From NCBI GenBank assembly GCA_030263595.1, contig SZPG01000032.1, positions 1 to 64,000 of the forward strand: 64,000 nucleotides of DNA, written 5' to 3'. This stretch comes from Chloroflexi bacterium CFX6. GTDB taxonomy: Bacteria; Chloroflexota; Anaerolineae; Anaerolineales; Villigracilaceae. Position numbers and translations under genes: made by a program. Below the pieces are notes generated by a model. It saw only the letters and a program-made list of their open reading frames with translations. It had not been told where the DNA came from and ran no database searches. Numbering within the stretch: position 1 is the first letter of the stretch; every line of letters starts with the position of its first letter. Below are positions 26,267 to 34,839 of the stretch, piece after piece.

Positions 26267-27829
26267 ATGACAAATGTTCTGGAACTGCGCGGCATCACCA
26301 AACGATTCCCTGGTGTGCTTGCAAACGATAAAGTGGACATCACCTTGCGGGAGGGCAAGATCCTTGCCTTGTTGGGGGAAAACGGCGCCGGAAAATCCAC
26401 CTTGATGAACATTCTATACGGATTGTACAGACCCGATGAAGGCAGGATCGTCGTACGCGGGCAGGAGGTGGACTTCCAGGGACCCAACGACGCCATTGCG
26501 CGCGGCATCGGCATGGTGCATCAACACTTCATGCTCGTGCCGGTGATGACGGTCACGGAAAACGTGATGCTCGGCGTGGAGCCGACGAAGAATCGCTTCT
26601 TCCTGGACAAGGACAAGGTGGCGGCGCGCATCCGTGAAATCTCGGACCAATATGGGTTGGAGGTGGACCCGGACGCGTACATCAAGGATCTGCCGGTCGG
26701 CATCCAGCAGCGGGTCGAGATCATCAAGGTCCTGTATCGTTCCGCCGACATCCTGATCCTCGACGAGCCGACCGCCGTGTTGACCCCGCAGGAGGTGGAA
26801 AGCCTGTTCAAGATCATTCACTCCCTGATCGAAAGGGGCAAATCCATCATCTTCATTACGCACAAACTCAAGGAGGTGATGAAGATCGCGGACGATATCA
26901 CGGTCCTGCGCCTCGGTCGTGTGGTCGGTTCGACCACCCCGCAGGAAGCCAGCCTCGACAAGCTGGCAGCCATGATGGTGGGGCGCGAAGTGAACCTGGT
27001 GGTGACAAAGAAACCCGCCAACCCGCAGGAAATCGTGATGGAGGTCAAGGATCTTTACGTGCGCGATGAACGCCAGAACCTGACTGTCAAGGGCGTGACT
27101 TTCGACGTGCGAAAAGGCGAAGTATTGGGCATCGCGGGAGTGCAGGGCAACGGTCAGACGGAACTGGTCTATGCGTTGACGGGTCTGCTTCCCATTGACA
27201 GCGGCGCGATCCAGTTGTTGGGCGAGACGATCCATCGCGCCACCCCGCGCAACATCCTGGAGCGCGGCGTGGCTCACATCCCCGAGGACAGGCAGCGACA
27301 CGGCTTGATCCTCTCCTTCCCCGTTCACGATAACCTGGTGCTATGCACGTATTACCAGCCTCCGTTCGCGAAAGGCGTGTCTTTACAACAGAATACGATC
27401 TTCGGAAACGCCGAGGGGCTGGTCAAGCAATTCGATATCCGCACGCCGAGTATTTTCGTCAACGTCGGGGGGCTTTCGGGCGGCAACCAGCAAAAGGTGA
27501 TCGTGGCGCGCGAATTCTCGCGTCCGATCCAACTGCTCATCGCCTCGCAGCCGACCCGGGGCTTGGACGTCGGTTCGATCGAATACATCCACAACCAGAT
27601 CATCAAAAAACGCGACGAAGGCACAGGCATCCTGCTGGTGTCGTCGGAATTGGACGAGATCCTGGCGCTCTCGGATCGCATTGCGGTGATGTACAAGGGC
27701 GGCATCATGGACATCCTCGATGCGAAGAAAGTGGACAAGGAATACCTGGGCTTGCTTATGGCGGGCGTGCACCCGTCCGAACCGGTGAAGGTGGATGAAA
27801 GCGCCGCCGCCCCGGAAAGAGTTTTCTAG
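26267..27829 (+). CDS. nucleoside-type ABC importer ATPase (two ATPase domains)
   Basis: 520 residues with two ABC cassettes, as in RbsA/NupO-type ATPases. First domain: Walker A GENGAGKSTL and Walker B region ILILDEPTAVLTPQE; the signature loop is degenerate (DLPVGIQQR). Second domain: degenerate Walker A (GVQGNGQTEL) and signature LSGGNQQK, with QLLIASQPTRGLDVG where Walker B is expected. Such asymmetry is normal in this family. It powers uptake with the two permeases downstream. GGAGG lies eight bases before the ATG. 10 nt separate it from the next gene. Confidence 0.93.
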   Translation: MTNVLELRGITKRFPGVLANDKVDITLREGKILALLGENGAGKSTLMNILYGLYRPDEGRIVVRGQEVDFQGPNDAIARGIGMVHQHFMLVPVMTVTENVMLGVEPTKNRFFLDKDKVAARIREISDQYGLEVDPDAYIKDLPVGIQQRVEIIKVLYRSADILILDEPTAVLTPQEVESLFKIIHSLIERGKSIIFITHKLKEVMKIADDITVLRLGRVVGSTTPQEASLDKLAAMMVGREVNLVVTKKPANPQEIVMEVKDLYVRDERQNLTVKGVTFDVRKGEVLGIAGVQGNGQTELVYALTGLLPIDSGAIQLLGETIHRATPRNILERGVAHIPEDRQRHGLILSFPVHDNLVLCTYYQPPFAKGVSLQQNTIFGNAEGLVKQFDIRTPSIFVNVGGLSGGNQQKVIVAREFSRPIQLLIASQPTRGLDVGSIEYIHNQIIKKRDEGTGILLVSSELDEILALSDRIAVMYKGGIMDILDAKKVDKEYLGLLMAGVHPSEPVKVDESAAAPERVF

Positions 27830-27839
27830 GAGAACCCCC

Positions 27840-29024
27840 GTGACCGAAAAGAAGAAATCGAAATCCAAATCTTCCGAAGGGATCGGCGGCGGCTCGCTGG
27901 GCGAGGCGCTGCGCGTCCCCGCATTGGCTGTGCTGACGGGCTTGATCATCGGCGCAATCGCCATTGCGGCAAGCGGTTCGAACGTTTTCGAAGCCTACAG
28001 CGCTTTATTCATCGGCGCGTTTGGGGACCCGGTCCGCTTCTTCAACGGTTTCCAGCAACTCTTTACCACAGGCGAGACGGCCGGATTGCTCAGAGCCATC
28101 TACCCGTTCACGGAAAGCCTCGTCACGGCGACGCCCTACATCTTCGCCGGGCTTTCCGTGGCGCTGGGTTTCCGCTGCGGGCTTTTCAACATCGGCGCGG
28201 AAGGGCAGCTCTTCATTGGCGCGTTATGCTCGGCTTTCGTCGGATATAGCATCGTCGGCTTGCCGGCCTACATCCACCTGCCGCTTGCCCTCCTGGCTGG
28301 CGCGGCGGGCGGCGCGCTCTGGGGCATTGTGCCTGGATACCTCAAGGCGCGTTTCGGCGCGCACGAGGTGGTCAACACCATCATGATGAACTGGATCGCC
28401 TTTCGATTAAGCGACTGGCTGTTGAACGGACCCATGAAAGCCTCCGGCTTCCGACCGGTGACGCCCAACATCGAACACACTGCGGAACTGCCCCGCTTCT
28501 TTCCCGATCCCCTGCGGCTGAACTGGGGCTTCATCCTCGCGCTCATTGTCGCCTACGTTTTGTACTGGTTCCTCTTCAAGACCACGCTCGGTTTCGAGAT
28601 CCGTTCGGTGGGCGCCAACCCGGACGCCGCCAAATACGCCGGCATGAACATCATCAGGAACTTTGTGCTGGTCATGGCGCTGGCTGGCGGACTGGCGGGG
28701 CTGGCGGGTTCCTCGCAGGTGCTGGGCGTGGATCATTGGGTCGGGCAGGGCTTCTCGGCGGGTTATGGTTTCGATGCGATCGCGCTGGCGCTGCTCGGCA
28801 AAAGTCACCCATTCGGGGTGGTGCTGGCTGCCCTGCTGTTCGGTTTTCTGCGCAGCGGCGCGACGCGCATGCAATCCATGGCTGGCGTGCCGATTGACAT
28901 TATTTCCATCATCCAGGGATTGGTGATCATCTTCATCGCCGCGCCCGAAATCATCCGCTGGCTGTACCGGCTAAAAAGCGTCAAGGTCGAAGAAACCGTG
29001 TTGACGCGCGGCTGGGGCAAATAA
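27840..29024 (+). CDS. nucleoside-type ABC importer permease 1
   Basis: 394 residues from a GTG start; about nine hydrophobic segments of the BPD_transp_2 (RbsC/NupP) family. Typical motif region: LGFRCGLFNIGAEGQLFIGA, and GAHEVVNTIMMNWIA. AGGAG of the preceding gene's end serves as ribosome site, 10 bases upstream of the GTG. An earlier in-frame ATG at 27795 overlaps the ATPase gene and adds a charged tail, so it was rejected. It pairs with the permease that follows. Confidence 0.9.
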   Translation: MTEKKKSKSKSSEGIGGGSLGEALRVPALAVLTGLIIGAIAIAASGSNVFEAYSALFIGAFGDPVRFFNGFQQLFTTGETAGLLRAIYPFTESLVTATPYIFAGLSVALGFRCGLFNIGAEGQLFIGALCSAFVGYSIVGLPAYIHLPLALLAGAAGGALWGIVPGYLKARFGAHEVVNTIMMNWIAFRLSDWLLNGPMKASGFRPVTPNIEHTAELPRFFPDPLRLNWGFILALIVAYVLYWFLFKTTLGFEIRSVGANPDAAKYAGMNIIRNFVLVMALAGGLAGLAGSSQVLGVDHWVGQGFSAGYGFDAIALALLGKSHPFGVVLAALLFGFLRSGATRMQSMAGVPIDIISIIQGLVIIFIAAPEIIRWLYRLKSVKVEETVLTRGWGK

Positions 29025-29036
29025 AGGAGAGACCAG

Positions 29037-30299
29037 ATGACAACACTGAACGCAACAGTCAATACCGCCCTGGTAAACCGCGCCCGCATCACCTACGGCA
29101 TCGTCCTGCTGGCGATGGGCTTGTTCATCTACTTTTTCTTCGGTTTGGATACGCAATCCGGTTTGGAGACCACCTTCGGGCTCAACCTGGCAGGTTCGCA
29201 GGCGATCCCGATTCCCGACCTCACGGTCCCCTCGCAGTTGACCGTTTATCTGATGGCGGGGATCGCCGTCTTCCTCGGCGCGTTCCAACTGGCGCGCGGG
29301 GTCAGGACCACGGGCGCGCTGATCGCCGTCATTGGCGCCACGTTTATCGTCGCCTTCCTTACCTGGGCGGCGCAGGGAAAGTCCTTCAACCTGACCGGCA
29401 TGTTGAGCAGTTCGCTGGTGCGCGCCACGCCCATCGCCCTCGCCGCGCTCTGCGGCGTCGTCAGCGAACGGGCGGCGGTCATCAACATCGGCATCGAGGG
29501 CATCATGTTGATCTCCGCACAGGCGGCTGTGGTGGCAGCCAGCCTCACGGGTAATTTATACCTGGGGCTGTTCTTTGCGATCCTGCTCGGCGGTCTGGTC
29601 GCCGCCCTGCACGCCTTTCTCGTCATCCGCTTCAAGGTGGACCAGATCGTCAGCGGCGTCGCCATCAACATATTCGGCACCGGTCTTACCTCGTTCATAA
29701 GTTCGCGCTTCCTCGAAAAGAACACGGATCTATTGAACAATTCCGGCGTTTTTCCCGTCGTCTCCATTCCCGTTCTCTCGAAGATCCCCGTTCTGGGTCC
29801 CATGTTGTTCGAGAACAACATCGTCATTTATCTGGCGATGCTGTTGATTGTCGCCCTGCACATCGTCCTGTTCTATACTCCCTGGGGATTGCGGACGCGC
29901 GCGGTCGGAGAACACCCCAAGGCGGCGGATACGCTCGGCGTGAACGTTTATCTCGTCCGTTACGTGAACGTCATTCTCGGCGGCATGATCGCGGGCTTGG
30001 GCGGCGCGTATTTCACCATCGGCTCTGTGGGACGTTTCGACGAGATCATGACCGCCGGTAAGGGATTCATCGGTCTCGCCGCGATGATCTTCGGCAAGTG
30101 GAATCCCATCGGCGCATTCGCTTCGTCTTTGATCTTTGGCTTCGCCGACTCGCTCCAGGTGAGATTGCAGATCCTGCGCGTGCCGATCCCTTCGGAGTTC
30201 CTGCTCATGGCGCCCTACATCGTGACGATGATCGCCCTGACGGGCGTTGTGGGTCGCGCCATTCCTCCCGCCGCCGACGGCCAGCCGTACGAGAAATAA
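29037..30299 (+). CDS. nucleoside-type ABC importer permease 2
   Basis: 420 residues, BPD_transp_2 (NupQ-like). A longer N-terminal part than permease 1 contains two extra hydrophobic segments (about 17-35 and 65-85), then the family core: CGVVSERAAVINIGIEGIML and KVDQIVSGVAINIFGTGL, VGEHPKAADTLGVNV. 12 nt behind permease 1. Last gene of the transporter operon; a run of repeats and a hairpin follow. Confidence 0.9.
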   Translation: MTTLNATVNTALVNRARITYGIVLLAMGLFIYFFFGLDTQSGLETTFGLNLAGSQAIPIPDLTVPSQLTVYLMAGIAVFLGAFQLARGVRTTGALIAVIGATFIVAFLTWAAQGKSFNLTGMLSSSLVRATPIALAALCGVVSERAAVINIGIEGIMLISAQAAVVAASLTGNLYLGLFFAILLGGLVAALHAFLVIRFKVDQIVSGVAINIFGTGLTSFISSRFLEKNTDLLNNSGVFPVVSIPVLSKIPVLGPMLFENNIVIYLAMLLIVALHIVLFYTPWGLRTRAVGEHPKAADTLGVNVYLVRYVNVILGGMIAGLGGAYFTIGSVGRFDEIMTAGKGFIGLAAMIFGKWNPIGAFASSLIFGFADSLQVRLQILRVPIPSEFLLMAPYIVTMIALTGVVGRAIPPAADGQPYEK

Positions 30300-30474
30300 C
30301 GGGAGCGAAGGATCGGGCTTGGAAAAGGCTGGGATTCGCGGAGCAGCATAAAGCCGGGAAAGAAGCGGAACGGGAGTCAGGAATCTGGCTCCCGTTTCTT
30401 CATCCCTCGATCCGCGCCAACATAAAATCTTTTCTCTGTGTCTTCGTGCCTCCGTAGTTTTCAAGCCCTTTTTG

Positions 30475-30612
30475 GTTTCGACAGGCTCAACCCAGGAGTT
30501 TCGACAGGCTCAACCCAGGAGTTTCGGCAGGCTCAACCCAGGAGTTTCGGCAGGCTCAACCCAGGGGTTTCGACAGGCTCAACCCAGGAGTTTCGGCAGG
30601 CTCAACCCGGGA
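30475..30612. repeat. six tandem 23-bp repeats
   Basis: Six uninterrupted units of GTTTCGRCAGGCTCAACCCAGGA (R at position 7; two units vary near the end). No spacers, so not CRISPR. Part of the 553-nt gap between the transporter operon and the first NBR1-type gene. The rest of the gap holds a miniature inverted-repeat element (30638-30777) and no coding region. Confidence 0.93.
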
Positions 30613-30637
30613 GTTGAGGCTTGTCCGAGTTAGGAAT

Positions 30638-30777
30638 TGATGTTACGCAATGATACCCGTAACGCGAGACTGCGTAGCGTCTCGCTTTTCAGGCGTTTCC
30701 TGGGCAAGAGCGACATGAATGTCGCATTACGATGACCGCATTACGATGACCAATATAATCTTTTCTGCGTAACATCA
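30638..30777. mobile_element. miniature inverted-repeat element, copy 1
   Basis: 140 bp bounded by a perfect 12-bp inverted repeat (TGATGTTACGCA at 30638-30649, its complement at 30766-30777). Inside are a GCGAGAC/GTCTCGC hairpin followed by TTTT (30664-30689, a possible terminator), the palindrome GCGACATGAATGTCGC (30710-30725) and two perfect 14-bp direct repeats GCATTACGATGACC (30724-30751). No transposase; resembles a MITE. A second member lies at 32046. Confidence 0.6.
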
Positions 30778-30852
30778 GTTAGGAACAAAGGACAGTGCAA
30801 GTGCGTCCTCCATGATGTAAAATTGACCCATCGTTTCGAGGAGAAAAGCATC

Positions 30853-31986
30853 ATGTTCAAAGTCGCACGTAATTTTTTCGTTTTGAGCGTATTCCTGGCG
30901 CTTGCGCTGGCGTCCTGCAACCTGCCTTCGCGCTCGCCGCAGACGGAGGAGCCCAACGCCATCTTCACGCAGGCGGCGTTGACCGTGCAGGCGCAATTGA
31001 ACCAGACCCCCACCCCCGCCCCTTTCAACACGCCGACCCTGCCGCCTCCGCAGCCGACGAACACGGCTGTCACCCTGCCCACGTTTCCGGCCGTCACAAA
31101 TACGTCGGTCGCCTCCGCCACACCGACCTGTGATGTGGGGCAGTTCATCAGGGATGTGACCATCCCGGATGGAACGACTTTCGCTCCCGGTGAGACGTTC
31201 ACGAAAACCTGGCGAATCAGGAACGCAGGCACCTGCACCTGGTCCGGCTATGCGCTCGTGTTCGACAGCGGCGATGCCATGAACGGCGCCTCGCCCATCG
31301 CCATCGGAACGGTGGGGCCGGGCCAGGAAGTGGATATCTCCGTCAACCTGATCGCCCCCGCGACGAACGGTTCCTATCGCGGCTACTGGCGCATCCGCAA
31401 CGCCTCGGGGGTTTTTATCCCGATCCTCGGCGGAACGCAGGGCAGGTCCTTCTTCGTGGACATCAAGGTCGGCGTCAGCAGTTCGGGGTACGATTTCTAC
31501 ACGAGAGCCTCCAGCGCGGTCTGGACGAGCGGCGCCGGCAGCCTCACCTTCGGCGGACCCGATACGGACGACAAGGGCTTTGCCATGTACAAGGACAACC
31601 AGAAACTCGAGGACGGAACGACCACCACAAAAGTCCTCGAAACGCACCCGCAATTCGTGGACAACGGTTTTATATCGGGGCGGTTCTCCTCGTACACCGT
31701 CGTTCAGGGCGAGCATTTCACGGCAAAGATCGGGTTTCTCGCGCTTGCCGACGGCACGTGTGGATCGGGCAACGTGAAATTCCAACTGAACTACAGGGAG
31801 GGCGGCGGTCCGATCACCTCCCTCGGCGAATGGACCGAGACCTGCGACGGCATTATGAAATCCATTGACGTGGATTTGACCTCCCTCAAAGGCAAAACGG
31901 TCGAATTCATCTTGCAAGTTTCGGCGAACGGCGCGTCCTCACAGGACTGGGCTGTCTGGGTCAGGCCCCAAATAGCGCTGCCGTAA
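30853..31986 (+). CDS. NBR1-type Ig-like lipoprotein 1
   Basis: 377 residues. Signal peptide with lipobox LALASC (Cys22), a Thr/Pro linker (about 45-92), one NBR1-type Ig-like domain (about 93-200: IRDVTIPDGTTFAPGETFTK, TWRIRNAGTCTWSGYALVF, YRGYWRIRNASG) with two Cys that should form a disulfide, and a second module (about 205-377) that starts SSGYDFYTRASSAVWTSGAG and ends ASSQDWAVWVRP. The same second module follows the NBR1 domain in the proteins at 33409 and 56738. Surface-exposed by prediction. GAGGAG precedes the chosen ATG. Ligand and function unknown. Confidence 0.88.
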   Translation: MFKVARNFFVLSVFLALALASCNLPSRSPQTEEPNAIFTQAALTVQAQLNQTPTPAPFNTPTLPPPQPTNTAVTLPTFPAVTNTSVASATPTCDVGQFIRDVTIPDGTTFAPGETFTKTWRIRNAGTCTWSGYALVFDSGDAMNGASPIAIGTVGPGQEVDISVNLIAPATNGSYRGYWRIRNASGVFIPILGGTQGRSFFVDIKVGVSSSGYDFYTRASSAVWTSGAGSLTFGGPDTDDKGFAMYKDNQKLEDGTTTTKVLETHPQFVDNGFISGRFSSYTVVQGEHFTAKIGFLALADGTCGSGNVKFQLNYREGGGPITSLGEWTETCDGIMKSIDVDLTSLKGKTVEFILQVSANGASSQDWAVWVRPQIALP

Positions 31987-31997
31987 CGATGAGCAAA

Positions 31998-32026
31998 CGC
32001 CCGACCCGCCCCGTCGGGCGTTTTTT
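31998..32026 (+). terminator. rho-independent terminator
   Basis: CGCCCGAC-N7-GTCGGGCG followed by six T, 11 nt after the stop of NBR1-type gene 1. Separates it from the next gene. Confidence 0.93.
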
Positions 32027-32045
32027 ATGAACGGTATAATCGAGC

Positions 32046-32124
32046 GATGTTACGCAGTCCATTCGTACCGCAGCCCGAATGTCGCCCTGCGAATGCGAGA
32101 CCGTGGTCTCGCAATACTGCGTAA
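32046..32124. mobile_element. miniature inverted-repeat element, copy 2
   Basis: 79 bp. The left end GATGTTACGCAGT shares 11 bases with the end of the element at 30638, and TTACGCAGT (32050-32058) pairs with ACTGCGTAA (32116-32124). Its core is the perfect palindrome TGCGAGACCGTGGTCTCGCA (32094-32113), like the GCGAGAC hairpin of copy 1. Confidence 0.55.
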
Positions 32125-32174
32125 GGCGGGTCATCAGCCGCCAAGAGTTACAGATGAAACAAGAAAGGTAGTTA

Positions 32175-33107
32175 ATGCGTTTACAAAAACCGACGATAAT
32201 TCCACTCCTGGTTTGCGTTGCGTTGCTCGCCGCTTCGTGCGGCGGCGCGGCGCGGACCGAAACCGAATCAGAGATCGCCACAGCCGTCGCGCAGACCGTA
32301 CAGGCGCGGGATTCGTTGACAAAGGTCTCGGCTCTTCCCACCCTTACGCCTGTTCCTGCCCTCCAAGCCACCGCGACGCCCGAACCCGATCCCACCAACA
32401 CACCCGGGCAGGCGGTTTCCAACCCCGGATGCGCCGCCTCCGCCAGCCTGGTCAGCGAGAGCCCGCCCGATGACGTGTTATTCCCGCCCGGCGAATACTT
32501 CTGGAAAACGTGGACGTTCCTCAACACCGGCGACTGCGTTTGGGACACCTCCTACAGCCTCGTCTTCTGGAACGGGGAACGCATGGGAGGTCTTTCCTCC
32601 TACGCGCTGACCGAGGTCGTCCAACCCGGCGGCACCCTGGAGATATCCGTCTATCTGCAAGCCCCAGCCGCCGATGGCACCTACACAGGCTTCTGGCGTT
32701 TGAAGACGCCCTGGGGCGCGGATTTCGGCGTGGGTCCGTTGAACACTTCCTTCTACGTGCGGGTCGAAGTGTCGTCGGGTTCCAAACCCCGTTACGGAAT
32801 CTCGAACGTGGCGTTCGAACTGGTGCGCGATCCCGCCTCGGGATGCCCGGTGAACGTCCGTTACACGGTCTACGCCACGATCACGACGAACGGTCCGCTC
32901 GCCGTCGGTTATTACTGGGACCAAAGCGACGGGAACGAGACCGGCATCCGCTGGCTTGAATTCACCAAGGCGGAAAGCCGCACCATCGAACGCGAATGGA
33001 TGATCGGCAGGGGCGCCACGCAAAACCCGCGCTGGATCCAATTGATCGTCACCGAGCCGCAGCGCCAGGAATATGAACGAGTGCCGATCCTGAACACCTG
33101 CCCGTAG
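32175..33107 (+). CDS. NBR1-type Ig-like lipoprotein 2
   Basis: 310 residues. Lipobox LLAASC (Cys22), low-complexity linker (about 30-82), a diverged NBR1-type domain (about 85-195: LFPPGEYFWKTWTFLNTGDC, TGFWRLKTPWG) and a different C-terminal domain (about 200-310) with KPRYGISNVAFELVRDPASG and a Cys pair (SGCPVNVRY, ILNTCP). That C-terminal domain looks like a small beta-sandwich and is not shared with the other members. The PDG motif of the family is replaced (SPPDDVLF). Own terminator follows, so it is transcribed alone. Confidence 0.86.
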   Translation: MRLQKPTIIPLLVCVALLAASCGGAARTETESEIATAVAQTVQARDSLTKVSALPTLTPVPALQATATPEPDPTNTPGQAVSNPGCAASASLVSESPPDDVLFPPGEYFWKTWTFLNTGDCVWDTSYSLVFWNGERMGGLSSYALTEVVQPGGTLEISVYLQAPAADGTYTGFWRLKTPWGADFGVGPLNTSFYVRVEVSSGSKPRYGISNVAFELVRDPASGCPVNVRYTVYATITTNGPLAVGYYWDQSDGNETGIRWLEFTKAESRTIEREWMIGRGATQNPRWIQLIVTEPQRQEYERVPILNTCP

Positions 33108-33112
33108 AGTTC

Positions 33113-33143
33113 AAAAGCCGAAGCCAACACTTCGGCTTTTTTT
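33113..33143 (+). terminator. rho-independent terminator
   Basis: AAAAGCCGAAG-CCAACA-CTTCGGCTTTT followed by more T, 6 nt after the stop of NBR1-type gene 2. Confidence 0.95.
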
Positions 33144-33236
33144 ATGGAACTCCCGACCCGGCCGGAACGTCCTAGCAAATGGTCTTATGAGGCAGCGCGA
33201 TATTTATGTCTATGTCGCCTTTTGATTGCGAATTCT

Positions 33237-33361
33237 CTACCGTACATTTTAGAAATCGGACGCGGACGAGCGCCGACGCTTCGCGCGCGGAAAATAAATT
33301 AAAAATCCGCGTTGTCCGCGCGCTCCGCAGTCCGCGTCCTATAAGTGGCTTTGTACGGTAG
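33237..33361. mobile_element. 125-bp nested inverted-repeat element
   Basis: Outer arms CTACCGTAC (33237-33245) and GTACGGTAG (33353-33361); inner arms GGACGCGGAC (33258-33267) and GTCCGCGTCC (33330-33339); a central CGCGGA/TCCGCG pair around an AT-rich loop. It would fold into one long imperfect hairpin. No coding capacity; MITE-like. It fills most of the 301-nt gap before NBR1-type gene 3. Confidence 0.6.
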
Positions 33362-33368
33362 TGAAATT

Positions 33369-33389
33369 GCGACTTGAAAGTCGCGTTAC
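33369..33389. repeat. REP-like palindrome, third GCGAC-type copy
   Basis: GCGACTTGAAAGTCGCGTTAC, the same plan as the copies at 4289 and 30710 with A/T exchanges that keep the stem paired. It lies 20 bp before the start of NBR1-type gene 3. Confidence 0.65.
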
Positions 33390-33408
33390 GCTGAAATCGG
33401 AGGTTCGA

Positions 33409-34746
33409 ATGTCTGGAAAGAATTCCAGGATCGTCTTGATATTGACCGTGACGCTGGGGGTCACGCTAGCCTGCGGTCTTTTTACGCCCGCGACGCCCCA
33501 GCCCGCGGCGACGCTTGATTCCCTCTACACTGCCGCCGCGCAAACGTTGAACGCTATGTCCACGCAAGCCGGTGCGACCCAGCCTGTGGCGACCTCCTCT
33601 CCCTCCCCCACCTCCACCCTGTTCGTGCCAACCAACAGCCCGACAGGTTTCCCCACGTTTACGCTGGTGCCGCCCCTGCAGACCGTCACAAAATGCGACG
33701 CGGCGGCGTTCGTGGCGGACGTCACCTATCCCGACGGTTCGGTTATCGGGCGCGGGCAAACGTTCACAAAGACGTGGCGCGTGAAGAACGTCGGCACATG
33801 CGCGTGGACGACCGCCTACGACCTGGTATTCGTGAGCGGCGAAAAGTTCGGGGCGAGTAACGTTGTCGCTTTGCCGGCAGGCGTCGCCCCGGGAAGAAGC
33901 GTGGATATATCCGTTCAACTCACCTCGCCCACCCAGGACGGGCGCTATCGAGGCTTCTGGAAACTTCGCAACGCATCCGACGTCCTGTTCGGGTTCGGGT
34001 CGAGCGGCGACTCCAGCCTCTACGTGGACGTGACCGTCGCCGGTTACACGATCACGGGATACGACCTGGCGACGAACCTCTGCGATGCCGCATGGCGGAA
34101 CGCGGAGAAACAACTGCCCTGCCCGGGCGCGCAAGGCTCCGCCGACGGGTTTGCCGTATTGATGAACGCCCCTCAAATGGAGGATGGCGTCGTGCGCGGC
34201 ATCGGCCTGTTGACGCATCCGCAAATGATCAACCACGGCGCGATCACGGGAAAATACCCCGCCATCAACATCCAGTCGGGAGATCGCTTCAAGGCGTTGA
34301 TCGGCTGCCTGTATCAAGCCGACGACTGCAACATGATCTTCAAACTCGAATACCAGATCGGAAGCGACCCGGTGAAACTGCTCGGTCAATGGAACGAAAT
34401 CTACGAAGGGAAGTATTACCCCGTTGACATTGACCTGAACTTCCTGAGCGGAAAAAAGGTCAAGTTCATTTTGACGATTCTAGCCAACGGCTCCTCGCAC
34501 GAGGATTACGGATTGTGGGTCATGCCGCGCATTACGAAACAAAGTTCCCAGCCTCCCACTGCGACGCCCACCCGCACTCTTTCCCCGACCGTAACTGCCA
34601 CGCCGACCTCGACCTTTACCGCCACCCCGACCTTTACCGCCTCACCGACCTCCACCGCAACGGCAACGGCGAGCGCATCGCCAACGGCAACCGCCACCGA
34701 GACCCCGACCGAAACGCCCACTGAAACCCCGATCACAGCGCCGTGA
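33409..34746 (+). CDS. NBR1-type Ig-like lipoprotein 3 with Ser/Thr/Pro tail
   Basis: 445 residues. Lipobox VTLACG (Cys near 22), Thr/Pro linker, NBR1-type domain (about 95-205: VADVTYPDGSVIGRGQTFTK, CAWTTAYDLVF, YRGFWKLRNAS), then the YDx second module (about 208-380: TGYDLATNLCDAAWRNAEKQ, HEDYGLWVMPR) as in proteins 1 and the 1538-residue mosaic. It ends in a 60-residue Ser/Thr/Pro/Ala repeat tail (TATPTSTFTATPT and similar) with no anchor after it. Start ATG 33409 has GGAGG seven bases upstream; an earlier GTG in frame lies within a repeat element. Confidence 0.88.
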   Translation: MSGKNSRIVLILTVTLGVTLACGLFTPATPQPAATLDSLYTAAAQTLNAMSTQAGATQPVATSSPSPTSTLFVPTNSPTGFPTFTLVPPLQTVTKCDAAAFVADVTYPDGSVIGRGQTFTKTWRVKNVGTCAWTTAYDLVFVSGEKFGASNVVALPAGVAPGRSVDISVQLTSPTQDGRYRGFWKLRNASDVLFGFGSSGDSSLYVDVTVAGYTITGYDLATNLCDAAWRNAEKQLPCPGAQGSADGFAVLMNAPQMEDGVVRGIGLLTHPQMINHGAITGKYPAINIQSGDRFKALIGCLYQADDCNMIFKLEYQIGSDPVKLLGQWNEIYEGKYYPVDIDLNFLSGKKVKFILTILANGSSHEDYGLWVMPRITKQSSQPPTATPTRTLSPTVTATPTSTFTATPTFTASPTSTATATASASPTATATETPTETPTETPITAP

Positions 34747-34783
34747 AGCGGGCGTACCTCGTAAGTCATATTGCATACTGCTG

Positions 34784-34838
34784 CCTTGCATACTGCCTTG
34801 CATACTGCCTTGCATACTGCCTTGCATACTGCCTTGCA
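34784..34838. repeat. 12-bp tandem repeats directly upstream of a -10 element
   Basis: Four perfect units of CCTTGCATACTG (34784-34831) plus a 7-bp partial unit, with a degenerate copy just before. The last unit runs into ATACTG-CCTTG-CAGTAT, a small inverted repeat that overlaps the -10 at 34840. Confidence 0.93.
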
Positions 34839-34839
34839 G

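Noticed and set aside
30475-30612. CRISPR-like array
   Set aside because: Units are directly adjacent with no spacers, and no cas gene is near.
33361-33408. Upstream GTG start for NBR1-type gene 3
   Set aside because: The extra 16 residues come from a palindromic repeat; ATG 33409 has GGAGG and a normal signal peptide.
34784-34838. CRISPR or replication-origin iterons
   Set aside because: 12-bp units without spacers, no Rep or DnaA-box pattern; they sit at a promoter.
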